A DNA stretch of 64,000 nt from Wenyingzhuangia marina (lineage in GTDB: Bacteria; Bacteroidota; Bacteroidia; Flavobacteriales; Flavobacteriaceae), in assembly GCF_900130035.1 (NCBI RefSeq), contig NZ_FQXQ01000003.1, positions 496,001 through 560,000 of the forward strand. Reading direction: 5' to 3'. The notes under the pieces were generated by a model. The model was not told where the DNA came from, made no database searches, and was given only the letters and a program-made list of their open reading frames with translations. The number at the start of each line of letters is the position of its first letter. Position 1 is the stretch's first letter. A program made the translations under genes and the position numbers. Below are positions 53,349 through 61,839 of the stretch, in pieces.

Positions 53349-55736
53349 ATGTATCGTAAATTATTGAGTATGTTCCTTTTTTGGGGAATATATATTACTG
53401 CGTTTGCACAACATATTCCTCATCAAATAAAAGGAAAGGTGTTAAATGCTAGTTCTTTAAATCCTATTGAAGGAGTTACTGTTATGGGGAATGGTCTTTT
53501 TGCTGTTACTTCAGCAAGCGGAGAGTTTTATATCAATAATGTTAAAACAGATCATTGTGTATTAACTATTTCTCATGTGGGTTTTGAAATAAAACAAATA
53601 CATGTTACCAATGATGAAAATGATGAAGATGAGGAAGCGATAAAGATATTATTAAATCCTTCTAGGACCTCTTTAAAAGAAGTTCAGTTATATGCCAAAA
53701 AACAATTTCATCAACCCATAGAAATGCCTATGATATCTAAACAGGTTGATAAGGAATTTATGGAGCAAAACAGAGAAAATAGTTTAATGCAAACTTTGTC
53801 TAAAATTCCAGGAGTAACTACCATTAATATTGGATCAGGACAATCAAAACCTGTGATTAGAGGTTTAGGGTTTAATAGGGTAGTAGTGGTGCAAAACGGA
53901 GTAAAACACGAAGCACAACAATGGGGAGCTGATCATGGTTTGGAAATAGATCAGTATGCCGTAGAAAGTATAAAGCTTATTAAAGGGCCAGCTGCTATTA
54001 TGTATGGTTCTGATGCCATTGCAGGTGTAGTTGATATTCAACAACCTAGTATTCCACTAAAAAATACGTTTAAAGGAGAGGTAAATGTTTTGGGAGAAAG
54101 TAACAATGATTTGTTGGGGATTTCCACAGGAATTACAGCAAGGACTAATCAATGGTTTTACCGAACAAGATTAACGTATAGAGATTTTGCTGATTACAAA
54201 GTACCAACAAATAAAATTAGTTATGAGAACTACCTTTTTAATCTTCATGACAACAATTTAAGAAATACAGCAGGTAAAGAGGCTGATGCTAGTTTTAGTT
54301 TGGGGTACAAAAACAATAATTTTATTACTGAAACTACTTTTAGCAATGTAAATGCAAAAAACGGTTTTTTTGCGAATGCTCACGGATTGGAAGTAAGAAA
54401 TTCCGATATAGATTATGATAGTTCTAACAGAGATATCGATTTTCCATATCATAAAGTCAATCATTTTAAAATTACCAACAACACTAAAATTGCATTAGGA
54501 GATCATCAATTAGTTATTGATGTAGGGTTTCAAAACAATATAAGAGAAGAACATTCTGAACCGGTGCCACATGGTTATATGCCAAAACCTGAAAACAGCA
54601 AAGAACGCAGATTTCATAAAAATACCTATAGCTTAAATATTAAAGATGATATCCATATAAACGACCAACATCATTTGGTAGCGGGAATCAACTTAGAACA
54701 GCAACAAAACACTATTGGAGGATGGGGGTTTTTAATTCCAACCTACCAACGTTTTACAGCTGGAGCTTTTGTATATCACCAATTAAAAATCAATCAAAAG
54801 TTAGACATCATGTCTGGAATTCGTTATGATTTTGGATTGATAAATACCAAAGAACATTTTGATTGGTATAGAACTCCAGTAGAAAATAATGATGGAACTA
54901 CTTCACAAGTTTATTTACAAAGAGCTCGTAACAAAAGCCTTGATTTTAGCAATTTTAGTGGAAGTGTTGGAGTCAATTATCAGCATCACAACACTACTTA
55001 CAAAGTAAATATTGGAAAGAGTTTTAGAATGCCTTTGGCTAATGAGTTGGCTTCTGATGGAATAAATTACCATATGTATAGATATGAACGAGGGAATATC
55101 AATTTACAACCAGAGTCATCTTACCAAGCAGATGTTGAATTTAATTATGCTGGGAATAAAGTACATGTAAATGTAAGTCCGTTTGTTAATTATTTTGACA
55201 ATTATATTTATTTAAATCCAACTTCTAATTACGATAATTCTGAAAATCTACAAACGTATGAGTTTACGCAAGCCAAAGTTTTTAGATATGGAGGAGAAGT
55301 AAGTGTTGCTACTACTTTATTTAAAAAGTTAGAACTACAGGCATCGGGAGAATACGTGTATTCTAGACAAACTAGTGGAGCAAAAAAAGGATTTACCTTA
55401 CCGTTTTCTCCACCTTTATCAGGATTGTTTACAGCTACTTATTTGTTTAAAGATTTATCTTTTATAACATCACCTAAGTTGGTGGTAGATTATAAAATAA
55501 CTGCTTCTCAAGAAGAAATTGTACCTCCTGAAGAAATTACAGAAGGATTTCAAGTGATGAATATTTCTTGGTTTGCTAATCTTTATCTATTAAATAAAAC
55601 ACAGTCCGTAAAAGCAAAATTCAAAATCAACAATGTGTTTAATACCAAATATTTTAATCACACAAGTTTCTATCGTTTAATTGATGTTCCAGAACCTGGA
55701 AGAAACTTTTCAATATCATTAACAATACCATTTTAA
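53349..55736 (+). CDS. TonB-dependent outer-membrane receptor (probable zinc)
   Basis: 795 aa. A signal peptide ends near AFAQ. The N-terminal carboxypeptidase-regulatory domain spans about 25-115 (GKVLNASSLNPIEGVTV). The plug follows with RGLGFNRVVVVQNGVKHE and HGLEIDQYAVESIKLIKGP. The 22-strand-like barrel continues to the C-terminal FSISLTIPF ending in Phe, the usual outer-membrane signal. A His-rich stretch at about residue 398-420 (HSEPVPHGYMPKP) recalls the ZnuD zinc receptor loop. It lies inside the operon with the DUF4625 and CobW genes, which supports zinc uptake. Other metals or metal-chelates cannot be excluded. Confidence 0.9.
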   Translation: MYRKLLSMFLFWGIYITAFAQHIPHQIKGKVLNASSLNPIEGVTVMGNGLFAVTSASGEFYINNVKTDHCVLTISHVGFEIKQIHVTNDENDEDEEAIKILLNPSRTSLKEVQLYAKKQFHQPIEMPMISKQVDKEFMEQNRENSLMQTLSKIPGVTTINIGSGQSKPVIRGLGFNRVVVVQNGVKHEAQQWGADHGLEIDQYAVESIKLIKGPAAIMYGSDAIAGVVDIQQPSIPLKNTFKGEVNVLGESNNDLLGISTGITARTNQWFYRTRLTYRDFADYKVPTNKISYENYLFNLHDNNLRNTAGKEADASFSLGYKNNNFITETTFSNVNAKNGFFANAHGLEVRNSDIDYDSSNRDIDFPYHKVNHFKITNNTKIALGDHQLVIDVGFQNNIREEHSEPVPHGYMPKPENSKERRFHKNTYSLNIKDDIHINDQHHLVAGINLEQQQNTIGGWGFLIPTYQRFTAGAFVYHQLKINQKLDIMSGIRYDFGLINTKEHFDWYRTPVENNDGTTSQVYLQRARNKSLDFSNFSGSVGVNYQHHNTTYKVNIGKSFRMPLANELASDGINYHMYRYERGNINLQPESSYQADVEFNYAGNKVHVNVSPFVNYFDNYIYLNPTSNYDNSENLQTYEFTQAKVFRYGGEVSVATTLFKKLELQASGEYVYSRQTSGAKKGFTLPFSPPLSGLFTATYLFKDLSFITSPKLVVDYKITASQEEIVPPEEITEGFQVMNISWFANLYLLNKTQSVKAKFKINNVFNTKYFNHTSFYRLIDVPEPGRNFSISLTIPF

Positions 55737-55770
55737 ATACAATTATTAATCAATTAAAATCAAATTAAAA

Positions 55771-56550
55771 ATGAAAACAACAATGAAGAAATTAAACATT
55801 AAATTTTTAGCCATGGCTTTTTTTATGGCCTTAACCTTACAATCTTGTAGCGAAGACGACGACCCAATATTAAATGCACCTATTATTTCTGGTTTTGAAT
55901 ATGGAATTCATGGAGAAGAAGGGCATAAAGCTTATAGAGGAAAAGATTTGCATTTAGAAGCAGAAATTACTGCAGAAGCAACTGTAAAAAGTATTTCTGT
56001 ATCTATTCATTCTCACGAAGCTGAAGTAGGTGAAGGAGAAGTAGAATGGGATTTTGAACAAACTTTTACCGATGTAAAATATTTGGTAATCAACCCAACA
56101 TTTCATGAACATATAGATATTCCTGCTACAGCTCCAGCTGGAGAATATCACGTAGAATTTGTTGTAACAGATGAATTAGGAAACACTACAGAAATAGAAG
56201 GTCATGTTGATATTTTGAGTCAAGTAGCAATCAGTGACTTTGAAATGGATGAAACGGTTGTTAGAGGAAATGATATTCATGCAGAATTTATGATTGCTGC
56301 TGTTAACGGAATTCACAACATTACTGTAAATATTCATGCACATGGATTAACAGTAGGAGCTGGTGAAGAAGAATGGCATTTTGACCAAGTTTATGAAGAT
56401 GGTTTTCACGAATTAACAGAAGCTGAATTTCACAAACATATTGATGTTCCTGCAACAGCACCAGCTGGAGAATACCATGTACAAATAACTGTGAAAGATG
56501 AAGATGGAAACACTGCAGTTTATGATGGTCATATAGACGTTACAAAATAA
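55771..56550 (+). CDS. DUF4625 lipoprotein with internally duplicated His-rich domain
   Basis: 259 aa, lipobox TLQSC near residue 26. Two homologous units follow. The first, about 38-148, includes HSHEAEVGEGEVEW and HEHIDIPATAPAGEYHV. The second, about 150-259, includes HAHGLTVGAGEEEW and HKHIDVPATAPAGEYHV. Conserved His pairs at equal places in both units suggest one metal site per unit. An in-frame ATG at 55783 (MKKLNIKFLAM) is a better signal start than 55771. It probably faces the cell surface or periplasm and binds zinc for the receptor; this is inference. Confidence 0.8.
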   Translation: MKTTMKKLNIKFLAMAFFMALTLQSCSEDDDPILNAPIISGFEYGIHGEEGHKAYRGKDLHLEAEITAEATVKSISVSIHSHEAEVGEGEVEWDFEQTFTDVKYLVINPTFHEHIDIPATAPAGEYHVEFVVTDELGNTTEIEGHVDILSQVAISDFEMDETVVRGNDIHAEFMIAAVNGIHNITVNIHAHGLTVGAGEEEWHFDQVYEDGFHELTEAEFHKHIDVPATAPAGEYHVQITVKDEDGNTAVYDGHIDVTK

Positions 56551-56590
56551 TTAAACAAATGAAAGAGGTTGTTTAAAAATGTATTAGAAA

Positions 56591-56671
56591 ACGTCATTCT
56601 GAATTTATTTCAGAATCACAACATACTTTAAATAGTAGCTATGAGAAACTGAAACAAGTTCAGTTTGACGA
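56591..56671. repeat. palindromic intergenic element between the two DUF4625 genes
   Basis: Outer arms CGTCA and TGACG enclose two inner hairpins, ATTCTGAA/TTTCAGAAT and AACTGAAACA/GTTCAGTTTG-type pairing. Similar CGTCATnCTGAA...GTTCAG...GACG elements are scattered in Flavobacteriaceae (recollection). It interrupts the operon without a T run. Confidence 0.7.
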
Positions 56672-56713
56672 AGTTTTATCTTTTAAACAATCTCTTTTTA
56701 ATAAAACTAGCAA

Positions 56714-57187
56714 ATGAAGTTTTTAAAACCTTATTTTATTTTATGGTTAATGGTAGTGACTGCTTGTTCTACCGATAATGATATTGATAAAGATTTAGAC
56801 AAGCCCACTATTACTGTTAATTATGATGGTGGTTTCCCTCAAGGATGTGAACAATTACAACGAGGAAATACTTATATCATAAAAGCAAAAGTTACAGACA
56901 ATTTGGCTTTGGCCTCTTATAGTATTGATATCCACAATAATTTTGATCATCATACACATGATGATCAAGGAAAAATCTGTGACTTAGAACCTATAAAAAC
57001 CCCAGTAAACCCTTTAATTTTTAAAGAAAATTTTAAAATAGAAGGAAATTTAAAAGAACAAGAAATTGAAATAGAATTAAACCTTCCAGAAAGTATTGAT
57101 ACTGGTGATTATCACTGTGCTTTATCGGTAACTGACCAAACAGGATGGAATACTAGAACTTCTATTGATATTAAAATTGTGGAGTAA
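56714..57187 (+). CDS. second DUF4625-type lipoprotein with a His-rich cluster
   Basis: 157 aa, lipobox VTACS near residue 17. The domain is a single unit with the cluster HNNFDHHTHDDQGKICD and later the DYHCALSVTDQTGW block. It is shorter than the tandem paralogue upstream and shares its overall order, so a common ancestor is likely. The His/Asp cluster again suggests metal binding. It ends 14 bp before the CobW gene. Confidence 0.75.
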   Translation: MKFLKPYFILWLMVVTACSTDNDIDKDLDKPTITVNYDGGFPQGCEQLQRGNTYIIKAKVTDNLALASYSIDIHNNFDHHTHDDQGKICDLEPIKTPVNPLIFKENFKIEGNLKEQEIEIELNLPESIDTGDYHCALSVTDQTGWNTRTSIDIKIVE

Positions 57188-57201
57188 AAGTTTTATAAAA
57201 C

Positions 57202-58401
57202 ATGAAAAAATTACCTGTAACTGTATTGAGTGGATTTTTAGGAGCTGGAAAAACTACTTTATTAAATCATATTTTACACAACAAAAAAGGATTGAAAGTC
57301 GCTGTAATTGTAAACGATATGAGCGAAGTTAATATCGATTCTCAGTTTATAGAAAGTGAAAACACCTTGTCTAGAACCGAAGAAAAGTTGGTAGAAATGT
57401 CTAACGGATGTATTTGCTGTACCCTTAGAGAAGATTTAATGGTAGAGGTAGAAAAATTGGCAGCTCAAAATAAGTTCGATTACCTAATCATAGAAAGTAC
57501 AGGTATTAGCGAGCCCATTCCTGTAGCACAAACTTTTAGTTTTGAAAGTGAAGATGGAACCATAGACTTAAGTAGATTTAGCTATGTTGATACCATGGTG
57601 ACTGTAGTAGATGCGTTTAACTTTTTTAAAGATTTTTCTAGTTCTGATTATTTAGCAACTCGAGAATTAACAGATATTGAAGGTGATGATAGAACCATTG
57701 TAAACTTATTAACCGATCAAATAGAGTTTGCAAATGTTATTATTGTAAATAAAAAAGACATGGTTTCTGCTGATGCTTTAGAAGAGTTGTGTGCCGTTAT
57801 TAAAAAATTAAATCCCGAAGCTCAAGTAATCACCACCAATCATTCCGAAGTTGCTTTAGATAAAGTAATTAGTACAGGATTGTTTGATTATGAAAAAGCA
57901 GAAGCTTCTGCAGGTTGGATCAAAGAATTGGAAAATGAACACACTCCAGAAACCGAAGAATATGGTATTGGTTCTTTTGTGTTTAAAACTAAAAAACCAT
58001 TTCATCAAGACCGTTTTTTTAATTATTTAAACACCAATTTTCCTCCAAATATTATTAGAAGTAAAGGATTGTTTTGGATGGCATCAAGATCACATCAAGC
58101 CTTGTTATGGAGTACCGCTGGTGGTTCTGTAAAAGCTGATCATGCTGGAGTTTGGTGGGCATCTATGCCGTATAAAGAAAGAATTAATTATGCTTCTTTT
58201 AATGAAAATACAGCGCTAATAGAATCGGACTGGGATGCAGATTTTGGAGACAGAAAAATAGAATTGGTATTTATAGGTCAAAACATAAACAAAGAAAATA
58301 TGGTATTAGCATTGAATAAATGTTTGTTAACAGACCTAGAAATTATAGAATGGAAAAACGGATTGTTTCCTCAAAAAGACAATTGGCCTATTGTAAAATA
58401 A
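57202..58401 (+). CDS. CobW/ZigA-family metallochaperone GTPase
   Basis: 399 aa. The P-loop is [14 protein letters not shown] (11-19 core), then NDMSEVNID. The metal-binding motif GCICC at residues 69-73 is followed by the GTPase motif IIVNKKDMV, and the CobW C-terminal domain with [14 protein letters not shown] follows. The NDMSEVNID and CxCC pattern with this C-terminus is the ZigA/ZagA type, known to be induced in zinc shortage to deliver zinc to metalloproteins. It ends the operon that begins with the TonB receptor. No terminator is seen directly after it. Confidence 0.9.
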   Translation: MKKLPVTVLSGFLGAGKTTLLNHILHNKKGLKVAVIVNDMSEVNIDSQFIESENTLSRTEEKLVEMSNGCICCTLREDLMVEVEKLAAQNKFDYLIIESTGISEPIPVAQTFSFESEDGTIDLSRFSYVDTMVTVVDAFNFFKDFSSSDYLATRELTDIEGDDRTIVNLLTDQIEFANVIIVNKKDMVSADALEELCAVIKKLNPEAQVITTNHSEVALDKVISTGLFDYEKAEASAGWIKELENEHTPETEEYGIGSFVFKTKKPFHQDRFFNYLNTNFPPNIIRSKGLFWMASRSHQALLWSTAGGSVKADHAGVWWASMPYKERINYASFNENTALIESDWDADFGDRKIELVFIGQNINKENMVLALNKCLLTDLEIIEWKNGLFPQKDNWPIVK

Positions 58402-58449
58402 AACACATTTGGAGTTTTTTTAATTAATCATAATGAAAGTGATAATATT

Positions 58450-58557
58450 AATAAACTACCAATATAGTTATAATCGTAGAGGTCGATTTTTACGCTAGGA
58501 TTTAGTTACGGATTTGGTAAGGGAGAAGCCATGATTTACTCTGGAAGAAGAAGATAA
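58450..58557 (+). pseudogene. C-terminal remnant of an outer-membrane beta-barrel/TonB-type protein
   Basis: Two frames join across a T5 run: YQYSYNRRGRF from 58455 and TLGFSYGFGKGEAMIYSGRRR ending at the TAA at 58555-58557. The pattern NRRGRF-TLGFSYGFGKG is typical of the last strands and tail of Bacteroidota outer-membrane barrel proteins. One T is missing at the joint. The rest of the gene is gone; only about 35 codons remain. Confidence 0.65.
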
Positions 58558-58579
58558 ATACAAACATCAAATACAAAAT

Positions 58580-58614
58580 AAAATCGCTGTATTGACTTTC
58601 AATACAGCGATTTT
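58580..58614. terminator. bidirectional terminator
   Basis: Stem AAAATCGCTGTATTGA / TCAATACAGCGATTTT with a 3-nt loop, T-rich on both sides. It ends the minus-strand DUF4139 gene and blocks read-through from the zinc operon. Confidence 0.93.
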
Positions 58615-58624
58615 ATTTTATTAA

Positions 58625-60718
58625 TTAGTCAATAATCAATCTTTTGTCCTTAGGGTGTTTTACTAAATATTCAATATTTAAAGTTTTACTAGTGGTTTTA
58701 GGAATGGTTAAGTTCCACTTTAATTCTCCAGACAAGCTATTCATTTCTGCATCTGAAATATTTAAAACCTCAACTTTAATTTCATCTGTGACAGAAACTG
58801 GCACTTGATCTAACACTTGAATATTAATAGGTTGATTTTTGTTATTTTTAATATCAACTTTCCAATGTCTAGTAGTTTCTACATTTTTACTCAAGAACTT
58901 CTGACCCACATTTTCGGTTACTGGACTTCTGTTAATATCTATTTGTTTGTCAACTCCTAAAGAAATAATAATTTCTTCTTTTACAGCTTCTAAATCTAAT
59001 ACTCCTTTGCTTTTAAAAGTGTTGTCAAAAAACACATTGGTCTCTCCATCTAACAATTGATATTTTTCCCAATCCTTAATTTTAGCGGTTAAATATGCTG
59101 ATTTGTTCACTTTTGGAACTGTGTAATATTGATATTCTGCAGGAACTTGTAATGTTTTTAAGGTGATTTCTTTTACGTTTACAGTACTTTTTACTGTTTG
59201 ATTCTTTTCAATCTTAAAATTAACAGCTGTTTGGTTGATGCTTGTAACGGCATTGGCTCCATTTTTAGTGGTAATAACAACAACACCATCACTTCCTCTA
59301 CTTCCATAGACACTAGTGGCAGAAGCATCTTTTAAAACTTCAAAAGACTTTATTTCCTCTGGAGTTAAATTAGATATTTTATCCACAGAAACTCCATCAA
59401 CTATGTACAAAGGAGAAGATTCATTATCATCTTCTGTACTAGTAGTTCCTCTAATTGCTAGTCCTGGAACATGACCTGACAACATTGAAGTTAAGTTAGA
59501 ATTAGGTACTTTAACTTCTTTTGGACCAACAGAAGTAATAGAGCTCACTGTACTTGCTTTCTTCTGATTTCCATAACCAACCACCACAACTTCATCTAGA
59601 GATTCACTACTAGGGTTCAATCTAAAATTTAACGTTTCATTTGTTACGAATTTTTCTTGAGTTTCATAACCTAAATAACTTACTTGAATGATTTTGGTAT
59701 TGTTAGGTAAACTCAGAGCATACTCTCCATCAAAATCAGTCATTGTAATAATATTAGTACCTTTTGCAGAAACATTAGCTCCTGGTAATGGAGTTCCACT
59801 TTTATCTAAAACTTGACCTTTTATATAAGAAATGTTGTTAGTAGTACTTCTTCTTTGGTTAAAAGACAATTGATAAGGTGTTAATTCTGGAGCTACTCCA
59901 GAAACTGTTGGGTTGTCTGATGAAAAAGTCAAAGCCACATCATTCCAATCTACTTGTGAGTTTTGCTGTAAATTGGCTTTATAAGTAATTTCTAAAGGAT
60001 TGTTAATGTCAATTGCTTTGATGTCATAAGAAGGATACCAACTCACATTGTCTACCAAATAAGTAATTTCAAAATTTGTGTTTTCTATTTTGGTAGTTTC
60101 TACTTTTACAAAGATTTCTCCTGTGGGTAATTCTTTGTTATTACTAAGGGTATTAATTTCTCTAGTAATTTTTCTTTGCTCTTCTCGTAAATTTGTGAGT
60201 CTTTTAGCAATAGCCAATTCTTCTAATTTTAATTTTTTATACTGATTGGCATAATAAGTAGCAGTTTGGCTTAAATTGTTTACGGTTAAGGTTTGATTGG
60301 TTCCTCCAATGGTTTTGTTTTTTTGTAAAAAATCGATGTTCTGACTTACTATTTCAGACTGAGTGATCTCTAAGGTAATTTTATCAGTGATTGTTTCGCG
60401 CTTTTCTTCCAAAGCTTTTACTTGCTCAGATTTTTTAATTTCGTTGAGGTAGTTTTTTTTGTGATTTACGGCAAGAATATTAATGCTTGGAGCTGTTTTT
60501 ACTTGAATGCTTTTTACATCGATAAAAGGAGAGAGTCCATTAAAGATAAGAGTAGTAATTCCTTTTTTTAAAGAAACTTTTACATCTCTGTTAATTTGTG
60601 CCTTGTTTAAGAAAACAGTGGCTTTGTTTACTTGGCTTGCTGTTTTTTGTTCTTCTTGGGCAAAAGTAATTTGCGTTAATAGTACAAGTGCTATCAGCAC
60701 TCTATAAGTCTTTTTCAT
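58625..60718 (-). CDS. DUF4139 protein with an inserted carboxypeptidase-regulatory and TonB-plug module
   Basis: 697 aa with signal peptide (LVLLTQITFA). The N-terminal DUF4140-type part (22-130) is followed by a coiled coil (about 160-195) and then the first DUF4139 segment (215-285). At about 296-368 a carboxypeptidase-regulatory domain starts (GQVLDKSGTPLPGA), then DEVVVVGYG at 375-383 and a TonB plug to about 487 (YGSRGSDGVVVITTKNG). DUF4139 resumes at about 500 and ends at LVKHPKDKRLIID. The inserted part is what SusC receptors carry at their N-terminus, but there is no 22-strand barrel here. DUF4139 proteins are related to MuiA, of uncertain function. Confidence 0.85.
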   Translation of the reverse strand: MKKTYRVLIALVLLTQITFAQEEQKTASQVNKATVFLNKAQINRDVKVSLKKGITTLIFNGLSPFIDVKSIQVKTAPSINILAVNHKKNYLNEIKKSEQVKALEEKRETITDKITLEITQSEIVSQNIDFLQKNKTIGGTNQTLTVNNLSQTATYYANQYKKLKLEELAIAKRLTNLREEQRKITREINTLSNNKELPTGEIFVKVETTKIENTNFEITYLVDNVSWYPSYDIKAIDINNPLEITYKANLQQNSQVDWNDVALTFSSDNPTVSGVAPELTPYQLSFNQRRSTTNNISYIKGQVLDKSGTPLPGANVSAKGTNIITMTDFDGEYALSLPNNTKIIQVSYLGYETQEKFVTNETLNFRLNPSSESLDEVVVVGYGNQKKASTVSSITSVGPKEVKVPNSNLTSMLSGHVPGLAIRGTTSTEDDNESSPLYIVDGVSVDKISNLTPEEIKSFEVLKDASATSVYGSRGSDGVVVITTKNGANAVTSINQTAVNFKIEKNQTVKSTVNVKEITLKTLQVPAEYQYYTVPKVNKSAYLTAKIKDWEKYQLLDGETNVFFDNTFKSKGVLDLEAVKEEIIISLGVDKQIDINRSPVTENVGQKFLSKNVETTRHWKVDIKNNKNQPINIQVLDQVPVSVTDEIKVEVLNISDAEMNSLSGELKWNLTIPKTTSKTLNIEYLVKHPKDKRLIID

Positions 60719-60768
60719 ATAATTTTGTTTTTCTCTAAAATAGAAAAAAACATTGACAATTATTTCTT

Positions 60769-61815
60769 TTATCTATTGTCTGATTCTTCTTTGCGACCTT
60801 CAATAATCAACTCGTTGGCTTCTTGCATCAAATTAGAAGATATATTGTGAGAAGTAGGTTTTGTTTGATCTATGCAAAAATCTACATAAAGTGGTAAGTG
60901 ATCAGAATTGATAGATTCGAGTGTTTTTATTGTTCGAACTTTAATGTTATTAGAGTGATATATCAAATCCAAAGGAATTTTAAAAAAACGATATTTGGCA
61001 GGAAACGTAGAAATAAATCCTCTTCCTTTTCTAGCATCTTTTAATCCTGATATTTTAGTAAACATTTTGGTAATTCTAGACCAAGCAACACTATTAAAAT
61101 CTCCAATAACCACTGTGGGTAATGTTTGTTTTTTTACTGTTTTGGCTATAGAAAGTAATTCTCCATCTTTTTCTTTAGAGTTAGATTCTTCTGTAGGACT
61201 TGCTGGGGGTGGATGGATTCCATAAAACATAAAAGGAATTCCGTTGTTGGTTTTTATTTTTGCAGCAATGCTAGGAATGTCATCAGAAATAAAATAATTT
61301 ACCTTAAGATCTTCAATTTCTAATTTGGTATAAAAATGCATTCCATAGGTGTTTTCTAACGCTACTTTTTTATAGTTAGGATAATTATCTTCTATTTTTT
61401 CTAAAGCATGTTCCCAATCTTTATTGCTTTCAAGGGTTAACAAGATATCTGGTTGATACTTGGCTATCAAATCAATTAAAAGATGATATTCTTTGTTAAA
61501 CTGATATACATTTACTGAAATGATAGAAATAAAATCATCACAATCCGTAATTACTTTTTTGTTTCTTAAAGCAACATAAGGATATAAAATTTTGATATTA
61601 TGAGCAATAGTAATTGATAAAATTAGCTGAGCTACAATAAAATAATAAGTAGGTTCTAAGTATAAGAATCCGAATAATAAGATAAAAACTTGAAAAACGG
61701 TAAGGTGTATTTTACCAAAACTAGCAATTCTAAAAATCCAATGTTGGTGAGGAACTTTTGGTAAAAAAGTAAACACAATCATTAATATGTTTAATGTGTA
61801 ATAAACAGCTTCCAT
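60769..61815 (-). CDS. endonuclease/exonuclease/phosphatase family membrane protein
   Basis: 348 aa. The first ~75 residues hold two or three membrane segments (LNILMIVFTFLPKV, VFQVFILLFGFLYL). The catalytic domain follows with SVNVYQFN, LLTLESNKDW, VVIGDFNSVAWS and NSDHLPLYVDF, giving the expected Glu, Asp, Asn and His of the EEP fold. It may cleave phosphodiesters in lipids or nucleic acids at the membrane. It lies 25 bp downstream of the DEAD helicase gene in the same direction. Confidence 0.87.
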   Translation of the reverse strand: MEAVYYTLNILMIVFTFLPKVPHQHWIFRIASFGKIHLTVFQVFILLFGFLYLEPTYYFIVAQLILSITIAHNIKILYPYVALRNKKVITDCDDFISIISVNVYQFNKEYHLLIDLIAKYQPDILLTLESNKDWEHALEKIEDNYPNYKKVALENTYGMHFYTKLEIEDLKVNYFISDDIPSIAAKIKTNNGIPFMFYGIHPPPASPTEESNSKEKDGELLSIAKTVKKQTLPTVVIGDFNSVAWSRITKMFTKISGLKDARKGRGFISTFPAKYRFFKIPLDLIYHSNNIKVRTIKTLESINSDHLPLYVDFCIDQTKPTSHNISSNLMQEANELIIEGRKEESDNR

Positions 61816-61839
61816 TAATTATTTGGTTGTGATTTTAAA

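Noticed and set aside
58625-60718. A SusC-type TonB receptor
   Set aside because: Only the regulatory and plug module is present, inside a DUF4139 protein, and there is no barrel.
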